Below are positions 16,003 through 24,761 of a stretch of 64,000 bases of DNA, in pieces. The translations under genes were made by a program, and so were the position numbers. Under the pieces are notes generated by a model. It worked only from the letters and a program-made list of their open reading frames with translations, ran no database searches and had not been told where the DNA came from. Origin of the DNA: Pusillibacter faecalis (GTDB lineage Bacteria; Bacillota; Clostridia; Oscillospirales; Oscillospiraceae); NCBI RefSeq assembly GCF_018408705.1, contig NZ_AP023420.1, positions 2,418,001 to 2,482,000 of the forward strand. Direction: 5' to 3'. Every line of letters begins with the position of its first letter. Position 1 is the first letter of the stretch.

Positions 16003-16363
16003 TTTGAGCAGAACTCGCTGAGAACTTGAGAAGAGGCCCCTGGAGAAGAGTGGCGTAGAAGGATTTCGATTTCCGTGATAGAGCGGCGGTAACCGACCAC
16101 AGCACAGATACGGACAGCAAAAAATTGCGGCGCATAGGATATCTTTTCGATTTCACCGTCTTATCAGTGAAAAGCTTTTCCAAGAGAGAGTATGACGGAG
16201 AGAAATTTCAGCGCCGCAGCGGAGCAGCGCCTGAATAAAGTGTCGGATTGTCCTGAACTGGTTCCGACAGCCAGCCGACGCGGCTGAAACCATCATGCCT
16301 GTGGCAGAGGCGGAACCCGTTTTTAATAACCGGGACATCGTTCACTGACGAAAATGACGCTGA
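16003..16363. other. Gene-less stretch before the decayed sigma factor
   Basis: No supported gene, RNA or repeat found. Short frames here lack ribosome binding sites and resemble nothing recognised. Together with the next 700 bases it reads as decayed DNA. Confidence 0.5.
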
Positions 16364-16560
16364 ACATGTGTCGCAGCCCTTGGCGGCGCCGGATGGCCGC
16401 TATGGCTGTGTGCCCTCTCGGAGGCGGATCTGCCAGCCAAATACCGAGTGCCGCTCTACCGCTACCATTACGAGGGCTATTCCTTCGCGGAGGTAGGAGA
16501 GCGACTGCGCCTGATGGTCTCCACAGTCCGGGCCAAGCTGGCACGGGTGAGGCGGAATTA
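16364..16560 (+). pseudogene. Remnant of an ECF sigma factor (region 4 only)
   Basis: Between an in-frame stop (16361-16363) and a TAG at 16558-16560 the frame reads ...SEADLPAKYRVPLYRYHYEG, then SFAEVGERLRLMVSTVRAKL, then ARVRRN. That is the C-terminal sigma-70 region 4 helix-turn-helix of ECF factors (family form LPxKYRxPLYLHYYEGYS). Regions 1-2 are absent and there is no start codon with a ribosome binding site, so it cannot make a working sigma factor. Confidence 0.75.
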
Positions 16561-16565
16561 GAGGA

Positions 16566-16810
16566 ATGAACTATAAAAGACGTTATCTAGCGGTATTTGG
16601 AGAAATTGGTGCCTCGAAGCCCTTGCGGCAGACGTTGAAGAGATTCCGCGGTAGGAGCGGCGGAGAACGCACGGTTTCTCCCGGCCGGCAGTGCTGGCGG
16701 CGATATTGGTTTTAGCCTTGACTGGAACGGCTTTCGATTTCATTAGGATTCACTATCTGGCCCCAGGCCAGGATGAGATCAGCGAACATGTGCCGGAGGC
16801 AGAACTTTAA
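16566..16810 (+). pseudogene. Frameshifted remnant of the partner anti-sigma-like membrane protein
   Basis: An ATG six bases after the sigma remnant opens MNYKRRYLAVFGEIGASKPL in one frame but stops at 16713. In another frame the sequence continues as RRRTHGFSRPAVLAAILVLA followed by LTGTAFDFIR, a basic cytoplasmic tail leading into a membrane helix, and stops at 16808-16810. Order and topology are those of the ECF-associated membrane proteins elsewhere in this window. At least one frameshift is needed to join the parts. Confidence 0.65.
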
Positions 16811-17080
16811 AGAAAATCAAGTTAATCTTTGGAAGGAGGGGCTTATTTGGACTGGAAGCTGCCAAATCCTCTGAGAACTATAACAAACCTTATATCAACT
16901 TGGACAGGGGATATGGCAACGTTCTTTTTGAAATATGCGCACTGTGGCGATACAGAACCTCCGGTTAATGTGTCTCAGGAGTACGAACGGAGTATTGGGA
17001 GGGAGTCAAGGACTATAGTTTTTTCAGCAGCAGACTTACAAAAGAGCCATTTGTTTCTATACAAGTGGTGAAGATGGCCG
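16801..17080 (+). pseudogene. Coding relic interrupted by a stop codon
   Basis: One frame reads protein-like sequence EAAKSSENYNKPYINLDRGY then GNVLFEICALWRYRTSG, a TAA at 16966-16968, then VRTEYWEGVKDYSFFSSRLT and KEPFVSIQVVKM. The composition is more AT-rich than flanking genes. It may be the outer domain of the broken anti-sigma-like protein. No family was recognised. Confidence 0.4.
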
Positions 17081-17084
17081 GCCG

Positions 17085-17137
17085 GATAAAAAGAAAAATT
17101 GTCCGCCTTGCTTTTCTGAGAGAGCAAAACGGACAAT
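17085..17137 (-). terminator. Terminator of the DUF554-tcdA transcript
   Basis: Minus strand: ATTGTCCG...CGGACAAT (17130-17137 / 17098-17105) with inner TTTTGCT/AGCAA pairing, followed by TTTTTCTTTTT. Confidence 0.85.
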
Positions 17138-17170
17138 CTGACTACAGGACATTATCTAGCGCTCTGTAAC

Positions 17171-17905
17171 TCACATCCACAGGCACAGCAAGATGGGTAA
17201 GAAAATTGCTGGTACCAGGTTCATCACCTTAATTTTCGTCAGGTTCAGCATGTTCAGGGACAGCGCCACAATCAGCAAGGAACCTACACAGGTCATCTCC
17301 GCGATGACCGCGTCTCCCAGCAGAGGTGAGAGAAAAGAGGCCAGTACGGCAATCACTCCCTGGTAGAGGAAGATTGCGATGGCGGAAAACATCACACCGA
17401 CTCCCAGAGAAGCGGCGAAGACAATGGAACTGATGCCATCCAGCAGGGATTTGGCAAACAACGTGGAATGGTCTCCGGTAAGCCCATCCTGAAGGGCCCC
17501 CACAATGGCCATGGCCCCCACACAAAAGAGCAAACTTGCAGTGACAAAGCCCTCGGAGATGGAGGTTTTACTGCCGGCAGACAGACGCGCCGTGTGCTTT
17601 TGCACCCAATCCCCCAGAGCCATCATGCGTTTGTCTAGATCCAGAAGTTCCCCGATGATGGCACCGAGCACCATGGCCAAAATGGTGATGAGGCTATTCT
17701 GCCCGCTCAGACTTCCGCTGATGCCAAGGAACAGTACACACAGGGCTACTCCCTGCATGATGATGGTCTGCAGACGTTCCCCCAGCTTGATGCTGCCAGC
17801 GGGCAGCACGCTGGAAAAACGTCCGGCCAGCCAGGCCAGCAGCAGCCCCGTGGCGGAGCCGGCCAGAACAGCCAGCGTATTGACAAGGGTACCAATCAGT
17901 ATCAT
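17171..17905 (-). CDS. DUF554 family membrane protein
   Basis: A 244-residue protein with about seven membrane segments, matching the YqgA/YdfK DUF554 family: MILIGTLVNTLAVLAGSATG at the N-terminus, ILAMVLGAIIGELLDLDKRM, FVTASLLFCVGAMAIVGALQDGL. The conserved acidic GELLDLD and GALQDG motifs are intact. Possible transporter; substrate unknown. Its start overlaps the stop of tcdA by four bases. Confidence 0.92.
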   Translation of the reverse strand: MILIGTLVNTLAVLAGSATGLLLAWLAGRFSSVLPAGSIKLGERLQTIIMQGVALCVLFLGISGSLSGQNSLITILAMVLGAIIGELLDLDKRMMALGDWVQKHTARLSAGSKTSISEGFVTASLLFCVGAMAIVGALQDGLTGDHSTLFAKSLLDGISSIVFAASLGVGVMFSAIAIFLYQGVIAVLASFLSPLLGDAVIAEMTCVGSLLIVALSLNMLNLTKIKVMNLVPAIFLPILLCLWM

Positions 17906-18645
17906 GTGTCGCTCTCCTTTTCCAAGAGGTCGCGGACCACAGCGCTGCCCAGAAGAAGCCCTGCCGCCGCAGGAACCCAGGGATTGCTGGCGGGAACGCT
18001 GCGCCGCCCTGGCGGCGGAGCCTCCAGCTGTGCGGTGGGGATGGGCTCCTCCGGGCTGAAGACCACTTGCTGGTGGTGGATTCCGCGACTGCGCAGTTCC
18101 TTGCGCATAACCCGGGCTAGGGGACAGCCATAGGTTTTGGAGATGTCCGTGATCTGAAGGCGTGTGGGGTCCAGCTTGTTTCCTGTCCCCAGGGCCATGA
18201 TGAGGGGAATCTTTAGGCGCCGGGCGGTTTCGGCCAGGTCCAGCTTGCAGCTGACCAGGTCGATGGCGTCCACAATATAGTCATACCGGCAGCCCTCTGG
18301 AAAGAAGAGGCCCCGATGAGAAGCGTCATACAGAGCGTGCATCGGGCGCACTACGGCATCTGGATGAATATCCCGAACCCGAGCGGCCACGGCCTCTGCC
18401 TTTGGCTGTCCCACCGTGGAGCTGAGGGCTTCCAGCTGGCGGTTGATATTGGTGAGAGATACCACATCGCTATCCACCAGGGTCAGCGCTCCAACTCCGG
18501 CGCGGGCCAGACACTCGGCGGCATAGCTGCCAACGCCCCCAAGACCGAAGAGAATCACATGGGACGCTTTCAGCCGCGCCTGGGCTTCCGGCCCCCAGAG
18601 CATCTCATTTCGCAGAAAACGAGCGTCTATGATACATTCCCCCAT
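17902..18645 (-). CDS. tcdA: tRNA threonylcarbamoyladenosine dehydratase
   Basis: An E1-like enzyme that dehydrates t6A37 in tRNA to the cyclic form ct6A. The ATP-binding block HVILFGLGGVGSYAAECLAR and the adenylation-site DSDVVSLTNINRQ are present, followed by VDAIDLVSCKLDL and GTGNKLDPTRL. Start at 18645 (MGECIIDARFLRNEML) chosen because the longer frame begins inside the upstream terminator stem; no strong ribosome binding site is visible, and a TATAGA box abuts the ATG, so the message may be nearly leaderless. About 247 residues, as usual. Confidence 0.92.
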   Translation of the reverse strand: MGECIIDARFLRNEMLWGPEAQARLKASHVILFGLGGVGSYAAECLARAGVGALTLVDSDVVSLTNINRQLEALSSTVGQPKAEAVAARVRDIHPDAVVRPMHALYDASHRGLFFPEGCRYDYIVDAIDLVSCKLDLAETARRLKIPLIMALGTGNKLDPTRLQITDISKTYGCPLARVMRKELRSRGIHHQQVVFSPEEPIPTAQLEAPPPGRRSVPASNPWVPAAAGLLLGSAVVRDLLEKESDT

Positions 18646-18655
18646 TCTATACAAG

Positions 18656-18691
18656 AAAAACGGAGCCGGCACGCAAGGCCGGCTCCGTTTT
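18656..18691. terminator. Terminator of the foldase gene
   Basis: CGGAGCCGGC / GCCGGCTCCG stem with a 7-base loop, flanked by AAAAA on one side and TTTTG on the other, so it can act on both strands; minus-strand use follows the PrsA-like gene. Confidence 0.88.
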
Positions 18692-18695
18692 GTTA

Positions 18696-20276
18696 TCAGC
18701 CCACGAACTTCAAACCAAAATCACCACGAGTGATCGTGCTTTCGGCAGCAAGACCTTCCTCCCACGCCGCGTAGTCCTCGTTCTTCAGGGTGTCGGTGAC
18801 GGCCACCTGCCAAGCGGGCAGATCATAGCCCACAAAGTACATCACATGATAGCCGTATTCAGTCTCCACGATGTCTGTATCGCCGCTCTGACGGGCAGGA
18901 TCGAAGCACCAGTCGTTGAAGGCCTCAACCATATCGCCCTGGCAGACTCGGCTGTACAGGCCGCCATCATACTTAGAGCCATCCGTAGATTCCTGCATGG
19001 CCAGAGTAGCGAAGCTTTCCTCAGTTGCCTCGCCAGAGCGCCACTGCTCCAGCAGTTCCTCAGCCTTCAGCTTGGCGTCGGCGCTAAGCTGGGACTGTTC
19101 CTCGTCATAGCCTTCATCCTCAGAACTCAGCGTACCGGTAGAGGGCTGAACCAGAATATGGCGGACATTGATGGAATCATACTCTTCCCGGAAGCGGTCG
19201 TGGAACACCACCACGTAATAGGTGGAGCCGCTCTCCACCACAGCGGAGTCCCCGGCGGTGCGGGCATCGTCAAAGAGCCACTCTGAGAGGGCGCTGCCAG
19301 CAGAATAAGAGGCACGGTCATTTTCGTTGTAGGTGGCGTCCTGGGCCTCAGCCAGAGCACCCAACTCGCTGCCCGAGCGGAAGGAGGCCAGCATGTCATC
19401 CGCCTTGGACTTGGCGGCCTCCTTGGCGGCAGCCGTCTCCTCCTCGGTGGGCTCCACGGTGTTACCCTCCTCGTCGGTAGTGCTGGGAGCAGTGCCGGAG
19501 ATGGTGACGGACTCATAGGAGACCTTGTCATAGTCGTTAGGATTGGCGGCGTAGGTCTCCTCCAGCTTAGCCTCGTCATAAGAGAGGCTGCCGGCATGCG
19601 CGTTGGCATAGGCGTCAAACTGCAGCATACGCATGAGCTGATCGCCGTAAACTGATTCAGTGATCAGGTTATTGCCGAAGACATTGGTAAGATACTGGTT
19701 TACCGAGACACCGCTGGCCTGGGCTGCAGACTCCAGGGTAGACATGGAGTCATCATATTGCGCCTGGACACCGGCGGGGTAGGTAAAGCCCTCATCCTCC
19801 GCCTGGTTCAGGGCAGTCTGAATCTGAGCCATCTGCGTCAGAGCCTGGTTTAGAATGAAGTCATACCAGGTCTGACCGGCCTCCGCCTCGCCAAGACCGA
19901 GAGCGGTAATGGTTTCTACAGTGTCCTCGCTGATGGTCTGATCCTTCAGGGAAGTGGAGGTGTCCATTCCCAGGTAGCTGAAATAGGACGTGTTGCTCAA
20001 GAAGCTCCGATAGGCATTCTGATAATAAAAGGAGACTTCCGCAGCAGAGTATTTCTCACCGTCAATGGTGGCGGCGGTGCTCATCTTAGGGATGATATTG
20101 GAGCGGTAAAGGATGGCTGCTGCGGCCACCAGCACAAATACCACGGCGATGATGCCATACAGGGTATTGCTGCGCTTTTCCTGTTTGCGCTGCTGCGCCT
20201 CTCGGGCGGTCTTGGGGTCAATCCAGCCGGAGCTGGCCTGCTCCTGGCGGTTTTGCTTTTCTCTTGATGCGCTCAT
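18696..20276 (-). CDS. Membrane-anchored peptidyl-prolyl isomerase, PrsA/SurA type
   Basis: A 526-residue protein. Cytoplasmic N-terminus rich in Lys/Arg/Gln (residues 1-38), one membrane anchor (NTLYGIIAVVFVLVAAAAILY), then a SurA-N-like chaperone region (YSAAEVSFYYQNAYRSFL onward) and parvulin-type sequence beginning INVRHILVQPSTG, plus a second foldase-like block (SFATLAMQESTDGSKYDGGLY). Likely assists folding of exported proteins at the outer membrane face. Start at 20276 follows AGAGGACTG; a TTG seven codons earlier would consume that site. Unlike PrsA there is no lipobox. Confidence 0.85.
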   Translation of the reverse strand: MSASREKQNRQEQASSGWIDPKTAREAQQRKQEKRSNTLYGIIAVVFVLVAAAAILYRSNIIPKMSTAATIDGEKYSAAEVSFYYQNAYRSFLSNTSYFSYLGMDTSTSLKDQTISEDTVETITALGLGEAEAGQTWYDFILNQALTQMAQIQTALNQAEDEGFTYPAGVQAQYDDSMSTLESAAQASGVSVNQYLTNVFGNNLITESVYGDQLMRMLQFDAYANAHAGSLSYDEAKLEETYAANPNDYDKVSYESVTISGTAPSTTDEEGNTVEPTEEETAAAKEAAKSKADDMLASFRSGSELGALAEAQDATYNENDRASYSAGSALSEWLFDDARTAGDSAVVESGSTYYVVVFHDRFREEYDSINVRHILVQPSTGTLSSEDEGYDEEQSQLSADAKLKAEELLEQWRSGEATEESFATLAMQESTDGSKYDGGLYSRVCQGDMVEAFNDWCFDPARQSGDTDIVETEYGYHVMYFVGYDLPAWQVAVTDTLKNEDYAAWEEGLAAESTITRGDFGLKFVG

Positions 20277-20335
20277 TTGTTGTTTCAGTCCTCTCAATAT
20301 ACTCAGGTGCTTGTTCGCAATTTACGCACTTTACC

Positions 20336-20364
20336 ATTATACCGAATAACGGCGGATTGTGCAA
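20336..20364 (-). promoter_or_regulatory. Promoter of the PrsA/SurA-like gene
   Basis: Minus strand: TTGCAC (20359-20364), 17-bp spacer, TATAAT (20336-20341). Confidence 0.82.
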
Positions 20365-20411
20365 GTGGAAAATATGGTGACAGCATAAAATACTTTCCTG
20401 AAATGAAGCTG

Positions 20412-20585
20412 AAAAAAGCAGGGCAGACATCTGCCCTGCATATGGAGCCCCGCGATGGCCGTGTAGGTCCCGTTATAACCTGCACCTTCACTGGCCAGGT
20501 GGGTTGCCTCCAACTCGCTTTACCGCTTCCAACTTCCAGCCGCAGACAGCAGCCGGGAGGCCTGCGAACCACGAGCTGATCCGGC
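20412..20585 (-). ncRNA. ssrS: Probable 6S RNA
   Basis: A roughly 170-nt transcript unit with no reading frame: promoter-like boxes, a GC-rich body, and a perfect terminator palindrome (20418-20439) running into TTTTTT on the minus strand. The 5' arm contains GTTCGCAGGCC, similar to the GTTCGC..GGCC arm of known 6S RNAs, and a central hairpin AACCCACCT/AGGTGCAGGTT. Size and the neighbourhood of tcdA fit 6S-1 RNA of B. subtilis, which lies beside yrvM (tcdA). Identity is inferred from size, architecture and context only; another structured RNA is possible. Confidence 0.5.
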
Positions 20586-20590
20586 ATCCC

Positions 20591-20619
20591 GTATAACGAA
20601 ATGTGGGTTAAAATGAAAA
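20591..20619 (-). promoter_or_regulatory. Promoter of the probable 6S RNA
   Basis: Minus strand: TTTTCA (20614-20619), 17-bp spacer, TTATAC (20591-20596). Confidence 0.5.
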
Positions 20620-20647
20620 CCTATCACGCACCTCGCAGGGCGTCCCG

Positions 20648-20929
20648 TCACTCCTCGTCGTCGAAAAGGTTTTCCATAAAGAGGTCGTATACCGCATCCA
20701 GTTCCTCATCAGAATCCAGGGTGGAGAGCAGATCCTCACCATCCTCATGAATGACCTTTAAAATGACCAGGCCATTGTCCGGATTGTCCTCGTCGTCCTC
20801 TGTCTCAGCGGGGAAAAATGCCTGATACAGCTGACCATTGTGCTCCAGCGCATCGATGAACTCCAAGACAATCTCCTGACCGTCTTCGTCGGTCACAGTG
20901 ATAAAGGTAGGGCCGAAATCCTCACTCAT
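20648..20929 (-). CDS. DUF1292 domain protein (YrzB-like)
   Basis: A 93-residue, very acidic protein: TDEDGQEIVLEFIDALEHNGQLYQAFFP is the DUF1292 core, followed by an Asp/Glu-rich linker and a helix LDAVYDLFMENLFDDEE. In many Firmicutes it sits in the alaS-ruvX-mltG region; here ruvX is 10 kb away. Function unknown. Start ATG follows GAAAGGAGAAC. Confidence 0.9.
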   Translation of the reverse strand: MSEDFGPTFITVTDEDGQEIVLEFIDALEHNGQLYQAFFPAETEDDEDNPDNGLVILKVIHEDGEDLLSTLDSDEELDAVYDLFMENLFDDEE

Positions 20930-21110
20930 GCGAGTTCTCCTTTCCGGCGGCTGAACCGCTTTGTGGTTGCTATTTTACACGAAAGCAGATGGAATTGCAA
21001 GAGGGAAAGGTGTCAAAAAGACGAAAAGTAAGTCCTTTCTACAGGAATTATCCTGCCCCAAAACGCAAAAACCATTCCAAGCGGGAACTTTTTTTCGGGA
21101 AAATTCGACA

Positions 21111-21139
21111 TTTTCAATGTTGACACGGGATGATACAAT
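21111..21139 (+). promoter_or_regulatory. Possible promoter of the class A PBP gene
   Basis: TTTTCA (21111-21116), 17-bp spacer, TACAAT (21134-21139). A TTGACA at 21120-21125 overlaps but has no partner -10 at proper distance. The rest of the 300-base gap shows nothing else recognised. Confidence 0.5.
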
Positions 21140-21241
21140 AGGAGGTGTATTTTGGCATACTTTGAACTTTAGGTGATTTGGCCCGCTGGTGGACAGGCCC
21201 GGCGGGGAGAGATGGAAGAAGTTGAAAAGGAGGTGTCTCCT

Positions 21242-23905
21242 ATGGAACACGGAAGAAGACAGGCGGAGACGCACGCTCCTCGGCAAAAACGCCGCACTGG
21301 AAAGGGCGGGACCTGGAGCGTGGGCTTTATCTTGCTGACGATTCTGCTGGTGGGAATCTGTACTGCCGGTATCTTCGCGGCTATTTTCATGAAGTATGTG
21401 CAGAGCAATGTCATGCCCGTTGTGCAGATTCGCGCAGAGGATTACACCATGGATCAGAGCTCCTTTATCTACTACCAGGATCAGGAGTCTGGGGAGTGGG
21501 TTGAGTACCAGACCATCCATGGCGAGGTGAATCGGATTCCAGTAGAGATTGAAGACATGCCGGACGCACTGTGGCAAGCTGCCGTGGCGATTGAGGATGA
21601 GCGTTTTTTCCAGCATAATGGCGTGGACTGGTGGCGTACCGGCGGTGCGGTGGTCAACATGTTCCTGGGCATGCGCAGCACGTTCGGCGGCTCCACTCTT
21701 ACCCAGCAGATGCTGAAGAATCTGACGGATGACGACAAACCCTATGTCAACCGCAAGGTGCGAGAGATTTTCCGGGCGCTGGAGTTTGAGAAAAACTACA
21801 CCAAGTCGGAAATTCTGGAGCTGTACCTCAACAACATTTACTTGGGCAAGGGCTGCTACGGGGTGCAGACGGCGGCCCAGTACTATTTCGGCAAGGACGT
21901 CTCGGAACTGAGCGTGGCGGAGTGCGCCAGTCTGATTGCCATTACCAACAATCCCTCCAAGTATGGCCCCATGTATGATATCACCATTACAAGGGAGGAT
22001 GGTTCTACCGTGACTCCCCGAGAGCTTAATAAGAGCAGGCAGGAACTGATCCTGAGTAAAATGGCGGAGGTTGAGGGGCCCGCTACGCTGGAGGATATTG
22101 ATAATCCAGGCAGCTGGAAGACCTATCTCACAGAAGCGGAAGCTGAGGCGGCCGGAAATGAGGTTCTCCAATTTACGGATGGATCTACCTCCGCGGACAA
22201 CATTGTGGCCGAGGCTACCGATGGAGCGATTGAGATCAACAACTGGTTTGTAGACCAAGTGTTCCGGGATGTGACAGCGGATCTGGCTGAGGAGATGCAC
22301 ATCTCCTTGGAGGAGGCAGAGAAAAAGGTCTACAGCGGCGGTTACAAGATCTACACCACCATGGACCCGGAGATCCAGGAGCTGGCAGAGTCTGTCTATG
22401 CGGATCGGGGAAATCTGAATAACCTTACCAGCCGGAATGGGCAGCCCATCCAGTCTGGTATTACAGTGATGGACCCATATACCGGTGACATTGTGGCGAT
22501 TGTAGGGCAGATGGGAGAGAAGGAGAGTAATCTCCTCTGGAGTTATGCTGCGGACAAACACCAGGTGGGCTCCTCTATGAAACCGCTGACTGCCTATGCC
22601 CCGGCGATTGACAGCGGCGCGGTGACACCAGGCACCACCTTTGATGACTATCCGGTGGAGACCATGAACGGGAATTATTGGCCTAAAAACTCACCACAGC
22701 GCTACCGGGGCTTCACTTCTGTGGCGTCTGGCATTCAAAACTCCATCAATACCATTGCTGTCCAGACCTTGATGGCTGGCGGCGTGGCGGAGGCGTTTGC
22801 CTTTGCAACAGAAAAGCTGTGCTTGGACCTGGAGCCGGAGGATATGGACCGCAGCCCGCTGGGGCTGGGCGGCCTGCACCGGGGATTGAGCACCATCGAG
22901 ATGGCTGCGGCCTACTCTTGCTTTGTCAATAAGGGCGTCTATAATGAGCCGCGGACGTACCTCCGGGTCGAGGATGGCGAGGGCAATATCATCCTGGAAA
23001 ATGAGGGCGAGAGTCACGTGGCCATGAAAGAGACCACTGCCTATCTCATGAACAAGATGTTAAAAAATGCAGTGGCAGCTGGTACTGGTACCCAGGCCAA
23101 GTTCAGCGGCATGACCATTGCAGGTAAAACCGGTACCACCAGCGATAACTACGACCGTTACTTTGTGGGGTATACGCCGTATTATGTGGCGGCAGTTTGG
23201 ACAGGTTATGAGTCTAACGCCAAGATCAGCTACTCCGGCAATCCAGCCATTACGCTCTGGAAAAAGGTCATGCAGCCGCTTCATGAGGGCTTGGCAAATA
23301 AGGACTTTGACAAACCCTCCAGTGGGTTGACCACGGTAACGCTCTGTGCGGACAGCGGTTTGCTGGCTACGGATGCCTGCCGGGCTGACGTCCGGGGGTC
23401 CAGGGCAGTTTCTGTGGAGATCGCCAGCGGTACCGCCCCCAAAGAGAAATGCACACTTCATGTGATGCGAGACTACTGCACAGAGGGCAAGTGCCTTGCG
23501 ACGGAGAACTGCCCGGCGGAGTCTGTCACCCAGGCGGCGTTCCTGGATCACGAGAGGGTGGACTATGGCTCTGGCGTGGTGGCGGAGGACAACGCATATC
23601 TGCTTTCCACCATGGAGAAGGCTGTCGGCCTGCAGCCTGGCGACACGCCGGACGGCACTTTGGCGGCGTCGGGCTGTCCGGTTCACACGGAGGGACAGGA
23701 AATCATAGACCCGGACAATCCAACGACGGACCCAGACCAACCTGACACTGGCCCTCAGGACCCCAGTGATCCCACCAATCCGCCCCCGGATGAGGGAACC
23801 ACACCTCCGGAAGGCGGAACCACGACGCCGACAGAACCAGGAGAACCAACGACGCCTGACACTGGAGGAACTACAGGAGATAATTGGTGGAGCATGCTCG
23901 GATGA
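21242..23905 (+). CDS. Class A penicillin-binding protein (PBP1A type)
   Basis: An 887-residue bifunctional peptidoglycan synthase. After a basic N-terminus and one membrane anchor (VGFILLTILLVGICTAGIF) comes a GT51 glycosyltransferase with catalytic Glu118 in EDERFFQHNG and GGSTLTQQMLKNL, NNIYLGKGCYG. The transpeptidase has SSMK (nucleophile Ser444, Lys447) and KTGT (629-632). The tail (last ~70 residues) is a Pro/Thr/Gly/Asp-rich low-complexity run. Start at 21242 chosen for AAGGAGGTG six bases upstream; the longer frame from 21173 is unsupported. Confidence 0.95.
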   Translation: MEHGRRQAETHAPRQKRRTGKGGTWSVGFILLTILLVGICTAGIFAAIFMKYVQSNVMPVVQIRAEDYTMDQSSFIYYQDQESGEWVEYQTIHGEVNRIPVEIEDMPDALWQAAVAIEDERFFQHNGVDWWRTGGAVVNMFLGMRSTFGGSTLTQQMLKNLTDDDKPYVNRKVREIFRALEFEKNYTKSEILELYLNNIYLGKGCYGVQTAAQYYFGKDVSELSVAECASLIAITNNPSKYGPMYDITITREDGSTVTPRELNKSRQELILSKMAEVEGPATLEDIDNPGSWKTYLTEAEAEAAGNEVLQFTDGSTSADNIVAEATDGAIEINNWFVDQVFRDVTADLAEEMHISLEEAEKKVYSGGYKIYTTMDPEIQELAESVYADRGNLNNLTSRNGQPIQSGITVMDPYTGDIVAIVGQMGEKESNLLWSYAADKHQVGSSMKPLTAYAPAIDSGAVTPGTTFDDYPVETMNGNYWPKNSPQRYRGFTSVASGIQNSINTIAVQTLMAGGVAEAFAFATEKLCLDLEPEDMDRSPLGLGGLHRGLSTIEMAAAYSCFVNKGVYNEPRTYLRVEDGEGNIILENEGESHVAMKETTAYLMNKMLKNAVAAGTGTQAKFSGMTIAGKTGTTSDNYDRYFVGYTPYYVAAVWTGYESNAKISYSGNPAITLWKKVMQPLHEGLANKDFDKPSSGLTTVTLCADSGLLATDACRADVRGSRAVSVEIASGTAPKEKCTLHVMRDYCTEGKCLATENCPAESVTQAAFLDHERVDYGSGVVAEDNAYLLSTMEKAVGLQPGDTPDGTLAASGCPVHTEGQEIIDPDNPTTDPDQPDTGPQDPSDPTNPPPDEGTTPPEGGTTTPTEPGEPTTPDTGGTTGDNWWSMLG

Positions 23906-23914
23906 GAGTAAAAA

Positions 23915-23946
23915 GAGAACCTGCCACCCGGCAGGTTCTCTTTCTT
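23915..23946 (+). terminator. Terminator after the class A PBP
   Basis: GAGAACCTGCC / GGCAGGTTCTC 11-bp stem, ACCC loop, then TTTCTTTG. Confidence 0.9.
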
Positions 23947-24089
23947 TGCGCGGAGAAAACCACGCAGGCTGACGGTTGTGATTTTACGCACCGGACCAGT
24001 TTTTTTCCATAGCCTGAGGGCGAAGCGGCGCACCTCTTTTCTTGACGCGGTTGGATTCCGGTGTTATGCTGAAAAAAGGAGGTGGTTGA

Positions 24090-24761
24090 ATGCGGCTGGC
24101 AGCGCAACTGAGAATTTTCACCGGTGTCACCGCAGTGATCGGCAGCGGCGGGAAAACCATGTTGCTGCGGACGCTGGGAGAGGAGCTGGCGGCCTCTGGC
24201 CGGGTGCTGCTGTGCACCACTACCAAAATATTTCCCTTCCCCGGCCTGCCCTGCGCCCGGACAGCGGCAGAACTGGACCAACAGCGGCGGAGCCACCGCC
24301 TTATGTGCGCCGGAAGCCCTGTAGCGGACGCAGGGAAATTAACAGCTCCATCTGTACCGCTGGAAATGCTTACAGCATGGTTTGACTATATACTCGTAGA
24401 GGCTGACGGAGCGGCTGGCCGTCCGTTAAAAGCCCATGCACCTCACGAGCCGGTGATACCGCCGGAGGCAGGGAGGATTATCTGCGTAGTGGGAGCAGCT
24501 GGCTTTGGGCTCCCTATTGCAGAGGCCGCTCATCGGCCCGAGCTCTATGCACGGCTGGCCGGTGTCCAGCCCTGGACGCCAGCTACTCCGGAGACTGTGG
24601 CAGCAGTTTTGAAGGCAGAGAGGCTGTATCAGACCCTTTATATCAATCAGGTGGAGACAGCGGAGACACGGGCAGCGGCCCTGGCACTGGCGGCACAGCT
24701 GGAAGGACCTGTGCTGGCAGGGAGCTTGCAGAAGGAGGCGTATTTTACATGCTCGTGTTGA
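24090..24761 (+). CDS. yqeC: Selenium-dependent hydroxylase accessory protein YqeC
   Basis: A 223-residue putative P-loop protein: TAVIGSGGKTMLLRTLGEEL near the N-terminus is the nucleotide-binding loop, followed by LLCTTTKIFP and the acidic DYILVEADGAAGRPLKAH. This matches the YqeC family, which co-occurs with selenium-dependent molybdenum hydroxylases and is thought to take part in making their Mo/Se cofactor. Overlaps yqeB by 13 nt. No hydroxylase, selD or Mo-cofactor gene lies in the window. Confidence 0.85.
   Translation: MRLAAQLRIFTGVTAVIGSGGKTMLLRTLGEELAASGRVLLCTTTKIFPFPGLPCARTAAELDQQRRSHRLMCAGSPVADAGKLTAPSVPLEMLTAWFDYILVEADGAAGRPLKAHAPHEPVIPPEAGRIICVVGAAGFGLPIAEAAHRPELYARLAGVQPWTPATPETVAAVLKAERLYQTLYINQVETAETRAAALALAAQLEGPVLAGSLQKEAYFTCSC

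Noticed and set aside
16829..17071. 80-residue plus-strand frame
   Set aside because: A different frame of the same DNA gives longer protein-like sequence interrupted by a stop, so this frame is more likely chance within a relic.
21151..21171. Six-codon frame TTG GCA TAC TTT GAA CTT TAG after GGAGGTG
   Set aside because: Could be a leader peptide, but no attenuator follows and the length is too short to judge.
20975..22561. 528-codon minus-strand frame
   Set aside because: Antisense of the class A PBP gene.
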